From: Eunapius fragilis
Lineage: Eukaryota; Porifera; Demospongiae; Spongillida; Spongillidae
Direction of reading: 5' to 3'
NCBI GenBank assembly: GCA_963681505.1
Contig: OY811971.1
Span: forward strand, 24,707,036-24,771,035
Length of the DNA: 64,000 nucleotides
In this document: piece after piece, positions 9,571 to 21,276 of the stretch
How the letters are laid out: each line of letters starts with the position of its first letter
Numbering within the stretch: the first letter of the stretch is position 1
Position numbers and translations under genes: made by a program
The notes under the pieces: model-generated
What the model was told of the DNA's origin: nothing
The model's database searches: none
What the model saw: only the letters and a program-made list of their open reading frames with translations

Positions 9571-12440
9571 TGGGGGGCTGCTTAGCGGAAGAGGGGGAGG
9601 AAATTTATATGAAAGGGGGGTTGCAAGTCTTGCAACCTCCCCCCCTCCCTGTACCTGTATCCGCCAATGAGTCTACGAACACTATTTGCGCCGTCCTCAT
9701 GTACGTTCGATTCTTTTTCACATCCTTGGACTACATCTTCATGCAGGAAACGAGATGCATTGAATGAACACTTCTGCACGGATAATCTAGTTCACTGATC
9801 AGGGCTGGATCGATGCAATTATGAATAGTTGCGTCCATTATAGTATAGTAAAATTGTATGCCGCTATACGTCATACCAACTCATACTCATGCATAGCTTT
9901 ACTGATTGTAAATACGAGCACGTGATTTTGTTGCAGTAGGTGACACAAGTGCAAATAGTTTTGGCTCTCAGTTGCATGTACCGCAGTTGTTCTGTTTTAG
10001 ATTATAATCTTCCTATTCTGATATGCTCTTCTGTTTCTACTTAACATAAAAATTATAACTGAATTACATACATGTATTAGGTGATAAGTAAAATGACATG
10101 TCATAGTCGTCACAAGGGCTATAAGTGGATCAAACTGACTAATCTTGGAGCAGTTGTATCTCAAACTCCGAGAATGGACCTCATGTTTCTATGACATCAG
10201 CTGATGTTGTACAGCAGTGAAAGCCCAATCAATCCTGTACATAGATGAAGTTAGGAATATCATTTGAAAATCAATCTCCTATATCATGCTCGTTTCACAC
10301 AACCCACTTTCACATATAATTGTACCTCATATGCTGTACATGTCACTGTCATGACCAACTAGAATTAATATCACATACATACCAGAACCTTCAACTAACT
10401 CTATGTTTAGAGGTTGTGGCCCATGTCGCCTCAGGTGAAACCTCTCTTATAGGAGAAAAAAGAAATCAAGTAGACACTAGCTGCTCTAGATCTATAGTCA
10501 AAATATCACAACATGAAGTGTACTAGTCGCAAAGATATACCAATGGATATCAGCTAGAGTGGGCAGTATGTGTTCTTATTCAAGCATAGTTTATTGGTGT
10601 GTATATATGTGTATGGAAGGTTAACTCACAACCATAGAATACCAATCCAGAATAGCAGGAGAGCCAGGACCTTCAGGCTTACATTTTGGTTATAGTCCAA
10701 CAAATCTCTTCATCTTCTTCAGGGATTAGGACATAGGTAAACTTTCCAAATGAATTTCCAGCAGGCTTATGCTCTAATGATTAAGGAAAGATACTATAAC
10801 TCCCTTATCGTGCTTACACGTGCATACCTCTGCATGGTGGCCATATTAATGTTAAAGGCATTGAAATTGAAGTGGGCCAGGGGACGATACATCAGACTAG
10901 CAATAATAGATAAAGGAGGACCAGGTAATGATATTGTGAGTGCCTGAACTAACCAATAATACCTATAGGCTGTGTATGCAAAAGCATGTAGTGTACTGAG
11001 TGAAGATAGCCAGATGGGAAATGATCATAGAGGACAATATTAACAAAGTTAATTAGCATACTCAGTGTTTACGTGTACATACAAACCAATACAGATGCAT
11101 AAGTACTAGACTCAGATGAGGAGTATCAATCTAACAAGTTGCACTAGTCACATGTAAAATGTGCATAGGATATGCAAAATACACTGGTTGTCTAGCATCA
11201 ACTAGGGGCTACTCTCAACCATCACATCTTCATCTTAATCATGTCCATGCTGCTGCAAGCACTGAATTTGTCATGCATACATGCAACCTAGTAGATGCAT
11301 ATGGTATGGGCACAAATGATATTTGGGAAGCCTAGAGAACATAGCTCTGGTACATATCAAATGGACATCATTATATATATATAATTATAATTATATATAT
11401 ATATATATATATCAGTACTGGTGTGCACACTGCACCAATAAAGTACCTGTGCTCCATACACAAGACTCTAGATATAGGCCTTGATGACCATTATCACAAT
11501 TTTGATTCACTATGAAAGAGAGAAGGGGGTAAATCTTAACACAACGCTGCCGCTCCATAATAAAAGTGATAGTAGTGAGTGCAGTAACTATTTTGGGATC
11601 CATGGCATTACAATACAATAATGGCTAATTCTACCCAGCAGAAGGCATGGTAATATGATCTAAGGTCACTCAAACATGATTGTATGTATCAAGCGTGATC
11701 CAGGGTCACTAATAAGCCTACATGTAGGTCTCCAGGAATGCAGATCATGTTCACCTGATAGAAAATTCCATGTAAAGGTCCCAATAAAAAATTAGTGAAC
11801 ACATGTAATATGTTAATTTATATAATTACTTATCCTTCATTAAGCTAGTCACACATAAGTAAACACGTTATTCGGTGATGGTGTAATTAAAATCGCTTTC
11901 AATCTTGTAAGGACAGGTCCTATTTTTAAACTTGGGTCATAAGCACTTACTTACATGAAGCTGTCATTATTTCAAGTAAGGTTAAGACCACCTTTGTGTA
12001 TGTTATACTTTAACAACAACCTGATCTGTACTCCCTTGGGGGAGTGACATGATGAAGAAGTTATGGAGTAAAGTGTGCACACGTATTCACAGTTCGGATG
12101 CATATAGAAAATAGCAGTCAGGTAGTCACTAAGGAGGTTTAATGGAAAGCTCTACGTAAAGCATCTTCCATTTCATTATCAGTTTGTGGCTTATCCACAG
12201 TCTAAGATAGAGCATTGAAGAACACTGAAAGGATTAGGTTTATGTAGTTCTGAAATTAGACATGCATAATGCTTTCAACTAGTGTCCAGATAGGACATCG
12301 TCAGTCAAATTATCTTGCCACCCTATTCATGTTGCACCCAGAGGGAACTACCTACACTGTTCAAAATTCATCTCATGTAAGTGAATGGAAGCTATAAAAC
12401 GTTTATCCCACCTTGAAGTAGTTGCAGTATTAGACCCACA
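9571..12440. other. Gene-poor interval with one dispersed repeat
   Basis: I see no coding exon here that I can support. The segment 10280-10460 resembles 54370-54590: both contain CTCCTATATCATGCTCG, then CCAACTAGAATT, then a block about CCTCA...GGAAAAAA. It is therefore a dispersed non-coding repeat. An (AT)n microsatellite lies at about 11374-11412. Short open frames (for example 10750-10947 and 11412-11618 minus) show no recognisable family. Confidence 0.5.
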
Positions 12441-12579
12441 AATGACAATGTCCCTCTTGTCTCTGTAGTATTTGTTGTTTGCATGGGTGGTCCACCTGGT
12501 AAGGGCCGCTCCATCAGGTCTGGCAGATTCTTTGATGAGTATGTAGGAGGTTTTGTGGCTGACAGAACGAACTCTGCCT

Positions 12580-13366
12580 CGATGCAGGCCGACTGAACTC
12601 AGTTCAGGTTTTGTGGATCCGACCTTTCATTCCCTGTCTTATCATTCCTGTGCAGCTTTTGTTGCATCATTTTCTTCATTGTGATAATCTACAGCATGCA
12701 ATCAGAACGTCCAATTCAACTGCCTCCAACTGAATCAATCTGATTAGAAAGTGTGTCTGCATGGCCTGTCCCTCAACGAATTCTGCTAAAAAATTACCTA
12801 TTTAACTATTCACTTGGGGCTCCTTTAGCTGACAAAGCTCGATTTTTGTCCATTTCAGCTTCACGGCTGTCAGTGCATGTGGCTCTTTCCCCTAGCTTGG
12901 GTTTGCACATTCAACATAATGTGTTTCAGACTTCAATCAGATGTTAGGCTTTGATCATCCCTGTGCCCCCTCTGTGCTGAGAGAGTGCTGAACCTCAGCC
13001 ATTATGCAGTTACTTAGGTGATGTAATCACTTGTCACAAATGACAACATAATGAAACACAATTACATGAACTTTTTAAAAATGTAATTGTGTTTCATTAT
13101 GTTGTCATTTGTGACAAGTGATTACATCACCTAAGTAACTGCATAATGGCTGAGGTTCAGCACTCTCTCAGCACAGAGGGGGCACAGGGATGATCAAAGC
13201 CTAACATCTGATTGAAGTCTGAAACACATTATGTTGAATGTGCAAACCCAAGCTAGGGGAAAGAGCCACATGCACTGACAGCCGTGAAGCTGAAATGGAC
13301 AAAAATCGAGCTTTGTCAGCTAAAGAAGGAGCCCCAAGTGAATAGTTAAATAGGTAATTTTTTAGC
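12580..13366. pseudogene. Reverse-transcriptase relic carried in a palindrome
   Basis: Around 12620-12680 one plus frame reads SLSYHSCAAFVAS, matching the YHHSSACFIAS region of the intact retrotransposon at about 4735. Further on, 12826-12940 reads DKARFLSISASRLSVH, matching its RARLLSVSSPHASAW region near 4960. The spacing is shortened and stops intervene, so this is an old deleted copy. The second part is repeated in reverse within the 12785-13366 palindrome, giving an equal minus-strand frame at 13201-13340. Confidence 0.6.
12785..13366. repeat. Near-perfect 283/286-bp inverted repeat
   Basis: The left arm 12785-13067 and right arm 13081-13366 are reverse complements over their whole length, apart from a 3-nt insertion in the right arm near 13325. 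A 13-nt A/T-rich spacer (13068-13080) separates them. The arms carry the retrotransposon relic. Such an arrangement can form a cruciform, and its transcript a long hairpin. Confidence 0.9.
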
Positions 13367-13703
13367 AAAAAAAATCCCAGCCCACTTTTCCTTTTGATGT
13401 GATACTTTATCAAGCAGAAGCAACCTGCTCGAACCTCCAGCAAAAGCAAGCCATGATCTAATATAAATATAACTGCTTGTAATGGAGTATGTTTTGTCCG
13501 ACTTGAAGGACAGAGCATTGGCCATGTGACTCCCATTTCAAGGACAAAGCATTGGCCATGTGCGTATAAGGAATTGAACCTCTTCCAGCCATTAAATCGA
13601 CAAATGGGATGAAGGTGCCTATTCTATCTTTTACTGCTTTCTTGTATGTTCGCTTTTTCTCCTGCAAGCTGGACTCAAGAAAGTTGATGGCAGTGTCATT
13701 ACT

Positions 13704-13954
13704 ACAAGTAATAAAAGCATTCTCTATACGAGAAGGTTGGTGGTATATAGGAATCAAAGGTGATGGTGATGTAAAAAGCAAGGGAACAAGGCTTCTGATT
13801 GAAAAGGAAAAATGAAATAGACCTATATTGTGTTGCTAATATAGGTCTATTTCATTTTTCCTGAAGCCTTGTTCCCTTGCTTTTTACACCACCATCACCT
13901 TTGATACCTATATACCCCCAACCTTCTCGTATAGAGAATGTTTTTATTACGTGT
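13704..13954. mobile_element. Foldback MITE, copy 1 (diverged)
   Basis: The element starts ACAAGTAATAAAAGCATTCTC and ends with the imperfect complement. Arms of about 115 bp meet around a short loop near 13825-13840. The blocks TATATAGG, GGTGTAAAAAGC and ATAGGTCTATTTCA are shared with the copies at 18242, 21277, 27007, 44500 and 62101. No protein is encoded. Confidence 0.8.
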
Positions 13955-14039
13955 TTCCTAAATTTTTCTGGTGGATTTGGTATTGTATTTAGTTCTTGAA
14001 ACTTATAGACCCAATAGATAATAGTAATAAATAAAAGGT

Positions 14040-14584
14040 CGCGTGATATCTATTAGCACGATTAGCCTGGGACCGAGAGGTGACCGGTTTCAAAACACGT
14101 GCAAGACGATATTATTGCTGTGGGAGGGACTGAAAGGACAAGGCTACGTCTACGTTTGATGAAATTTACTACGTTCAACCCCCCCACTTACTCGTTCATT
14201 CGAACGAGCCGTGGTTTATCAGGTTAGGTTATGCATTGAATTGTGTACCAGTAAGTGGTTCTCTTTTACTCCCTCCCCCTCCCCCAATGATGATACTTTT
14301 CTTTATGGAAACTATTTTATGAACCTAAACCTAACTAACGCCCAGCTAACCTGTGTTCAGAGAGGAAGCTGCGCATGCTATCTGGGTGTTGGTTAAATTA
14401 TTGCCTCCGTATTAAAAGAAAAGTATTATAATTGGAGGGCGGGGGAGAGGTAAAAGCATAGATACTTTATTAGGGAAGATTGGAAACGCATCATGTTAAC
14501 CGCTGAGCCTGTATGCGCACTACCTTTCAAGTGGTTAAATCCGGGCTGAGTGTTTAGAACGTGGTACCACTAACCTTCGTTAGG
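14040..14584. other. Interval without recognised gene
   Basis: I found no supported gene. A stretch near 14060-14100 has a faint resemblance to a polymerase III B-box (GGTTTCAAAAC), but no tRNA fold or A-box can be built. The open frame 14211-14396 is unrecognised. Confidence 0.4.
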
Positions 14585-15200
14585 CATTGGCCCGGTAGGT
14601 CGCGCTCTCGATCGATGAGCTTCGAATGTTTATTGCGTTGTGCTCAAGACTGCATCTGTTTTGCTCAAAAACAATTGACGCAATTAGCTCTTCGCACGTG
14701 ATTTTCCCTCTCTAGTGCACAAACTGTGTTGGCTCTGTGAATCACGCTGGACTATGGGATATAATTAATGTCACATGCGTGTTTATGTGTCACCTGACAG
14801 AGTTTTGCAAGATAGTCACAAGGATGCACTATTTTCCCTGCTAAGATCAACTGCTTATATGTATGCAAGCACACCCTCTGAAACATTTTGGACGAAGTGC
14901 AAATATAGTATTACTTCGGTGGTCTTGTTTTATAGACTTACCAAGTTGAAAACTTACCAAAGTGTCGTTAGTAACAAAACTCACATGACACAGTAAACAT
15001 GCATGTGACATAAAATATCTTAGTTCTCTGTGAGTCGCAGAGCAAAACTCTGTTTGAGCCCTAGGGCTAATTGTGGTTGAGTTGTGGGAAAACATGTTAT
15101 TGCTTGCAGTCGAAATGCGTCGAGCAAAACAGGCAATGTCTTGTGCATAACACAAGCACTTGAAGCTCATCAGTCGAGAGCACGACCTACCGGGCCCACC
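14585..15200. repeat. Inverted repeat with central spacer
   Basis: The left arm about 14585-14785 and right arm about 15000-15200 are diverged reverse complements. Shared anchors are GCCCGGTAGGTCG, GATGAGCTTC, TGTTTTGCTC and GTCACATGC. The roughly 215-bp centre (14786-15000) is single copy. It looks like a foldback element. The frames inside (14775-14996 plus, 14847-15206 minus) are shadows of the repeat. Confidence 0.75.
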
Positions 15201-15947
15201 ATACATTTATCATCTTCTTTTGGAAGGTATAGGTGTTGATTCTAACAATTGCTTTGCTTTGCAAGACATGTCGTAATTTTTTGTCATCGTTTTTCTGGGT
15301 ATTGAAACTAAGTTATATTTAACTGACTCGGGCCCGTAGCACTGGAGGATGTGTACTCTGGCCAAACAGGTGTTCATTAAAGTTGAAAACATCATATTTG
15401 GCCTAATAACTTTTTTCAACTTCACTTGATTTAGTTTATCACTGATGCAAAAGTAAAGAAATGACAAATGCAGAAACTCAATTTGAATGCATGTAGCAAT
15501 GTGGCTGAAAGGAAAGGACCAAGTTATTAATTAACATCTACTGTTAGTTAATAAATGATTTATCCACCCCACTCTCAATCCACTTCTTCGTTAATTTTCT
15601 GCCTGAGGATCGAATGATTTCTAACAAATTTAAGTATGCGACTAACACATCAATGTCTTTACCTTTTCAGTCTTACGCGTCCAACTTTTGATCAATCATT
15701 ACGGTTTAAAGCACCATAATGTACCATTTTTGTTACCGTTTTTGTTCGTCGATTTGTGCTCACCAGCAAGTGCGAATCGCTCCGAATTTTCAGTATTAAG
15801 CGTGCAGTGTATTTGATATAGAATCAGCGTCCTAAAATACTTGTATCGTTCAATGCAACGTACAGAAAAAAGCTAAAAGTAAGTAATGTCGTTATTAGCA
15901 AATGAATATAATTACATTACTCGTAAACATTAACTATTGATGCTATC

Positions 15948-16112
15948 ATGGCTGAGGGTGGTGCCGAGGACATTGTTTTGGACGATCGAAGCGGTTCTTT
16001 TCAGAACCAATCAGAGGAAGCTTCAACTAACAAGCGAAGCTCCAGGCCACTAGTATCTGCATGGGCAGAACTTAAAAAAAGAGAAGGAAATCTCTACGAA
16101 GAAATCGCATGA
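15948..16112 (+). CDS. Hypothetical N-terminal exon, plus-strand copy
   Basis: The 54-residue frame starts MAEGGAEDIVLDD and ends in a charged helix ELKKREGNLYEEIA. I recognise no family. It is supported because its mirror-image partner at 16458 (minus) starts with almost the same residues (MAEGGAEDVVLDD) while the flanking DNA has diverged. Indels between the copies change frame after about residue 20, so one or both are probably broken. The true gene may continue through a splice site or be a dead duplicate. Confidence 0.35.
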   Translation: MAEGGAEDIVLDDRSGSFQNQSEEASTNKRSSRPLVSAWAELKKREGNLYEEIA

Positions 16113-16236
16113 CTGGATTACAGTACTGAACACCAGCTGGCAGAGAAATGAAGGTAGAGGGGCAAGCTGACTATAAAAGATGCATCCGCAGAAATTATTG
16201 ATGAGACACCATCGCTCAACTCTAGGTATTATATAT

Positions 16237-16458
16237 TCAAAGCAAGGATCTTTGCATCGGAGTCAGCAAGATCAGGCATGAATTCAGTAATTCCAGTTGT
16301 GCAATTTCCTTGTGGAGATTTCCTTTTTTTAAGCTCTGCCCATGCAGACACAGTTTCCACGCTAGCTCACCTGGATCTTCGCTTGCTAGTTGTAGCTTCC
16401 TCTGAAAAGAACCGTTTTGATCGTCCAAAACAACGTCCTCGGCACCACCCTCAGCCAT
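16237..16458 (-). CDS. Hypothetical N-terminal exon, minus-strand copy
   Basis: This 73-codon frame starts MAEGGAEDVVLDDQNGSFQ, the mirror copy of the frame at 15948. After about 20 residues the reading differs by an indel from the plus copy. Function unknown. Its upstream region (16459-16790) is the duplicate of 15600-15947, so promoter sequence may have been copied along. Confidence 0.35.
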   Translation of the reverse strand: MAEGGAEDVVLDDQNGSFQRKLQLASEDPGELAWKLCLHGQSLKKGNLHKEIAQLELLNSCLILLTPMQRSLL

Positions 16459-17510
16459 GATAGCATCGATAGTTATTACTGTTTACGAGTGTATTTATTT
16501 GCTATAACTTTAAATGGCGGCGTTACCAAGCTGCAGCTATTTTTGTACGTTGCATTGAATGATACAAGTACGTAAGGATGCTGATTCTATTTAAATGCAT
16601 CGCTCGCTTAATACTGAAAATTCGGAGCGATTCCGCACTCATTGGAGAGCTCAAATCAACGAACAAAAATGGTAACAAAGATGGTACATTTTGGTGTTTT
16701 TAACCGTAACGATTGATCAAAAGTTGGACGCGTAAGACTAAAAAGGTAAAGGCAATGAACCTCATTTAGCTGGAAACAACACAATTTTCAGGAAGAAAAT
16801 CAACGAAGTTAGTTTGGAGAGGGCAACAAATTTTTGAAATTATCAAATAACATACATTAATAAATAATTTCAAGTTCACATTGCTAAGTGTATTTTGTAT
16901 GCAACTGCATAATTTTTTTGTCTTCAGCTTTTACAGTTCGTGATAAAATTACAATCAAAGAGGGTACATATGAAAAAAAATTATTAGGCCAAGCATGATG
17001 TTCACTATATCACTTGGTAGAATTGCAAATTGCTCACCCTCCTGTGTTACAGGTCTGAAATGTTCATATGCAATCTAACTCACAGGAAACATAGCTTAAT
17101 GCACAGATAAATGTACATGTATGGTATGACTTACGAAATATATCTATGTACATTGCAACAAGGGTGAACATATTGCTTACACCAGTATTTTTAAAGCATT
17201 TCCTCACTTTGAAATTGAATTCTGCGATTATTGAACAGCTTGGGCATCCTATTAATTGTGAGCTTCCAGAATGCTCTAGTCCATTGCGGGTTATTAGGGC
17301 AGCTTCACCTCACTTTCCTGTATTAAGGGCTTTCACTAGGCTGCTTTATATCCATCTTTACTGCATGTAGGCTACACCTCCATGTTTAGATTGGAGCATT
17401 TTCAAATTTGACCAATAAAATTTTAGCACATGCCGTTTATATGATGATCCAAAAAGAATAAGGTAAAAAATTTTAAAATCATACTCTCTGTCTCTGTCAC
17501 GTACATGTAG

Positions 17511-17816
17511 ATGGCAGCAGAAGACCTTACGAGGTTTTTTAATCAAGAGGGGTCGGAGGAGGAAGAGGATGACATAAATCCTCCGACTCCTCTCCCCTTC
17601 ACCCCGCCACCTCCAGAAGCCCCGCCACTCCTACCACCACCAGCAGCACTGCCCCAACCACCACTACCAGCAGCGCTACCCCCGCCGGCACCACCAGCGC
17701 TGCCCCCACCGGCACCACCAGCGCTACCCTATCACCTTAATATGATGGAATTGGACTCACAGTCTGCACACGTGTTAAGGCTTTGCAGGTATAAAAGCCA
17801 CTCATCCGCTGAATAG
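17511..17816 (+). CDS. Proline-rich hypothetical exon, copy 1
   Basis: The frame starts MAAEDLTRFFNQEGSEEEE directly after a TAG that could be a splice acceptor (CATGTAG|ATGGC). It continues into a run of PPPPEAPP / PPAPPALP repeats and ends at residue 101. Acidic N-terminus plus polyproline suggests an intrinsically disordered, SH3/WW/EVH1-ligand type segment, but no domain is recognisable. A second copy follows at 17940 and a third, inverted and carrying a stop, lies at 27427-27904. Repetition of the coding pattern gives some support that it was once an exon. Confidence 0.4.
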   Translation: MAAEDLTRFFNQEGSEEEEDDINPPTPLPFTPPPPEAPPLLPPPAALPQPPLPAALPPPAPPALPPPAPPALPYHLNMMELDSQSAHVLRLCRYKSHSSAE

Positions 17817-17939
17817 TGCACTTAGCAAAAAGAGGTAAAATTTTAATAATACTCTATGTGCATGTGTAAAGGCTTTGCACTTTGCTTTAAAAAATAAAGA
17901 AGTAAAAATTTAATCATACTCTTTGTTACGTATATGTAG

Positions 17940-18134
17940 ATGGCTGACGACCTTTGCGGGTTTTTCACCAACGAGGGGTCGGAGGAGGAACAGTACATTC
18001 ATCCTCCAACTCCTCTCCCCTTCACCCCACCACCTCCAGAAGCCCCGCTTCTGCCACCACCACCAGCAGCACTGCCCACACCACCACCAGCAGCTACTCC
18101 CGCCAGCACCACCAGCGCTGCCCCCAACTATTAA
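17940..18134 (+). CDS. Proline-rich hypothetical exon, copy 2
   Basis: A 64-codon frame MADDLCGFFTNEGSEEE... parallels copy 1 closely: an N-terminal acidic start, then PPTPLPFTPPPPEAP. It also follows a possible acceptor ATATGTAG. The polyproline run is shorter and leads to a stop at 18134. Product unknown; this is a tandem duplicate of 17511-17816. Confidence 0.35.
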   Translation: MADDLCGFFTNEGSEEEQYIHPPTPLPFTPPPPEAPLLPPPPAALPTPPPAATPASTTSAAPNY

Positions 18135-18241
18135 AGTTATTTGTTCTGGCATTAAGAGATAAAGGGGATCATCCATCCTCTTCCTACATTTGATTATTGA
18201 CTATGATACTGCTATGACAGGGTGAAAAAAAACTTATGAAA

Positions 18242-18530
18242 CAAGTAAATAAAAACATTCTCTAACGAGAGAGTTGTTGGTATATAGGATTGACCAATGA
18301 TGGTGTAAAAAGCATGGAAACAAGAGTGACAGAAATATTATTGGAAAATTGAAATAGGCCTATATTTAGCCCATTATTCAGGCATGTGTGTTGTATTGTG
18401 TGCTAAATATAGGCCTATTTCAATTTTCCAATAATATTTCTGTCACTCTTGTTTCCATGCTTTTTACACCATCATTGGTCAATCCTATATACCAACAACT
18501 CTCTCGTTAGAGAATGTTTTTATTTACTTG
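18242..18530. mobile_element. Foldback MITE, copy 2 (complete, with target duplication)
   Basis: The ends are CAAGTAAATAAAAACATTC and its exact complement. The arms of about 125 bp are almost perfect complements around a loop of about 40 nt (near 18370-18405). A 5-bp direct repeat TGAAA flanks it at 18237-18241 and 18531-18535, a likely target-site duplication. It has no coding capacity. This is the best-preserved member of the six copies. Confidence 0.85.
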
Positions 18531-18544
18531 TGAAACATGGGATT

Positions 18545-18830
18545 GTAGTATGATTTTTAAAATGGTTTTCTCTGTGCATTTTAATGCCTAGCCCCTCTTT
18601 AAAAAGAAGTACAGGTAGAATTTAATCCTCCCGCCCCCCCCCCGCCCTCCACCCCGAAAACCTAGACTTAAAGAACCTCTCAAAGACTTAAAGGGCCTAT
18701 CAGTAGAACATGCCTTTTCTATTTTGCTCAAGCATGAATCACATGTGTACGGCCTCACGCATGCAGTAACCGAGGATGCAAAGTAAACCACAGTAGCTCG
18801 ACAAATATTATATGCTAGTAATGTTTTAAT
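18545..18830. repeat. Dispersed repeat, inverted relative to 41955-42260
   Basis: The block around AAAGGGCCTATCAGTAGAACATG, the stretch with GCATGAATCACATG and the stretch CACAGTAGCTCGACAAATAT recur as reverse complement at 41955-42260. Nothing is encoded. Confidence 0.7.
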
Positions 18831-18839
18831 GTACATGGC

Positions 18840-20500
18840 TCTTATTTGTGGGTGGGATCGAGGGACCTAGCGCATATTTTTTCAAGTTTGAAATCTTTAA
18901 ATATTCTAAGAGACACTTACGATCTCACCAACGTCTTTCTTGTACTCACTGGAAAATAGTCTGTCCATCATTACAGTGTCCAGAATTTTTTATTTTGCGT
19001 CAACGTATACATGTACCAAAATCAAAGTGAATTGATTTTTCCAGCCGAAAGATTTGGAGCGTTTGAACCCCAAGGGGTATCGGTCGTTGCACCACTGGCA
19101 CGAGCAAAAAAATTTAGTAAGTATGAAGTGGTGAGAATAAGAAGCAAATAGCGTTTACCGTTCTGAAGTCTTGCATGGTGTAACAGACGAATCACAACTC
19201 TAAACCCTGAACCCAGCTATAGTGTGTGTGCATGTGGACATTTGGGTGGCTGCTTTCCCGGTCGAAACTATGTAACAGTAGGCGCCTGGTTAGCGGTCCT
19301 CCGACTAAATTGTATTTACAACTCACGTGCCAGTCATGACCATTAATATCGAGTGCTGCAGACCTGCCAGGCCGGATCCAACCTCCTTCAGGGGAGTAGA
19401 CAACTTTACAAAACTGGGGGGCTAATTATAACAACTTCAGTCTTCACCGCTAAATTAATCGGCTGATGGCAAGACGGCTCGCTATGAAATAAGAATGAGA
19501 TTTGGCATATTTGTTCGGATATAGTTCAAGAATAAAGAAGCCAATTGTAACTTTGATGATAACCCTAATTAAAATTCATGGTCTAGCGAGTTAGTAGGGG
19601 AAAGTGATAGGCAAGGAACACGCCTCACACCCCCAAGGGGGATTATAGGGGAGCGCTGTAAGCTTCCCAGCCGCTTTGCAACTTTCGCACTGTATAAGTG
19701 AGTCACATTCGCGCGTTCACCGATAAGACACTTAATGTTATTAAGGTCAGCCACTATGTATGTTCGGCACCGATGTGTTATTATTTAAAGGAAACGTAGT
19801 CACATTAAATAACACTTACTGCTTCCTATAAGACAACCCAGTAGTATGGCTTTTATCCGAGTATTGAAACCGCGGCTTCTTGAAACCTTTTAAAATTACG
19901 TTTGCCGAACACAAAGCTCCCACTGCCTCACTGCCGACCCTATACACAAGAATATCAGGCTACCTGTATTTGACCTCTATATAAATTACCGCCTACTTTC
20001 AACACCAGGACCAACATTTTCAACCAGGAACATCTATCTGGTACGCGTACGGTAAGTTTGATCTACATGTAGGTGGACCAAAATTTTCAACGATAATTTT
20101 GGTCAGTCTCGGGGCGCGGACCAATTTTCCATTCACAACGAACAGCAAAATTAATTTTTTTTTAAAGATAAGAGAAGACGTGGTTTGCATTCTGATTTCT
20201 GGGAATGCACAGGAACCGTCATTTAGTTTTAAAATTGCTTTGAGGTCGTTGTACTGGCTACCCGAGTCGGTCCTCGAAGACAGCGAGTACATGAGAACTG
20301 GTTTTGGCGCCTAATCCATAAAGTGATACGAGCGTGTAGCTATAAGGGGTCATTAAAACCATATAGCAGGACCGAAGTCACCTAATGAAGCAGTAGAAAA
20401 ATGGTCAAGCTAGCTACATCCAAGGATTATTTAAAACATGAATTGGAATCCGTGACGTTTAACCTTCTCTATCCTTGTTCCCTTGAGAGCTCTGTATGCG
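18840..20500. other. Interval without recognised gene
   Basis: There is a single piece (about 19640-19715) matching the dispersed repeat at 200-270. Short frames (18848-19030, 19569-19754, 20020-20314) show no family resemblance. I see no exon with supporting splice sites. Confidence 0.4.
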
Positions 20501-21276
20501 TAGTATGAGAGTTGTATGTAATCCGGCGCCAAGCTCAACGATTAAAGAGGCAAGTTACATACTGATCGTTAAGGCTTACAACTGCAGTAACTTGGACATC
20601 ATTGAAAGGGCCAGAGGCGATAAGATTGTTAGATTCGATGCAAGAGATCGAGAGTGTGAAGGCTTAGCAATGCATAACCTATATCGTCTCCTTGACCCCA
20701 GAAGCCAGTTTAGCGTATTAACCTAAATAGTAAGGCATTTGCTTACAAATGGTGGATGAGACATCCCGGAGCACAAGTAAGAAAGCTGAATCATTTCCGT
20801 GATATCCGCGGATTATTTTTTATTGACGTCGAATCTCATATCCCTTCGCAATTGATCCAGAAAGTAACGTTTTGAACTGCAAAAATACATCTCCCATGCA
20901 TGCAGTGGATCTTGGTGCGTTCTGTGCAAATTCAGTCAGACAGTAGCTCTAATAAAAAGGTTGTGCGCGCCATAGATAATACAATTTCCCGTTTCACTCA
21001 CGCCCCCTCTTTTGTGCAACTAACTTACTCGGATGTTATTGACCACAAAAAACACGATCGCTGATGTATATTTGAAGCCTTTTTCGTGATCTATAGAGGC
21101 ACTGCAACGAAACACAGCATAACTTACAAAAAGAACCCGTCACTGGGAAGCTGTAGGTTCGTCAGCAAACCATATAATACGTGCTGGCGGCACGGATTAG
21201 TAGCGTTCTCTATAAGAAAGCTAATAGTATTTGCGCTGATTTTTATGCTAAGGCGTAGAACATACAATAGATTAAA

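Larger units (their letters stand above)
15590..16790. repeat. Large diverged inverted repeat containing two convergent exon copies
   Basis: About 15600-16115 and 16265-16790 are reverse complements with many substitutions and small indels. Anchors are CTTACGCGTCCAACTTTTGATCAATC, then the block around GAATCGCTCCGAATTTTCAGTATTAAGC, then the coding start ATGGCTGAGGGTGG. Each arm thus carries an upstream region of about 330 bp plus the start of the same gene, and the two starts point at each other. Confidence 0.85.
17360..18240. repeat. Segment duplicated in inverted orientation at 27285-28220
   Basis: The segment includes two proline-rich exons and ends at the MITE starting at 18242. The reverse complement is found at 27285-28220, again abutting a MITE (27007-27284). 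The segment itself holds an internal tandem duplication, since 17430-17860 and 17860-18190 are homologous. Confidence 0.8.

Noticed and set aside
14055-14110. Possible tRNA or SINE with a B-box-like string
   Set aside because: No A-box at the right distance and no cloverleaf can be drawn.
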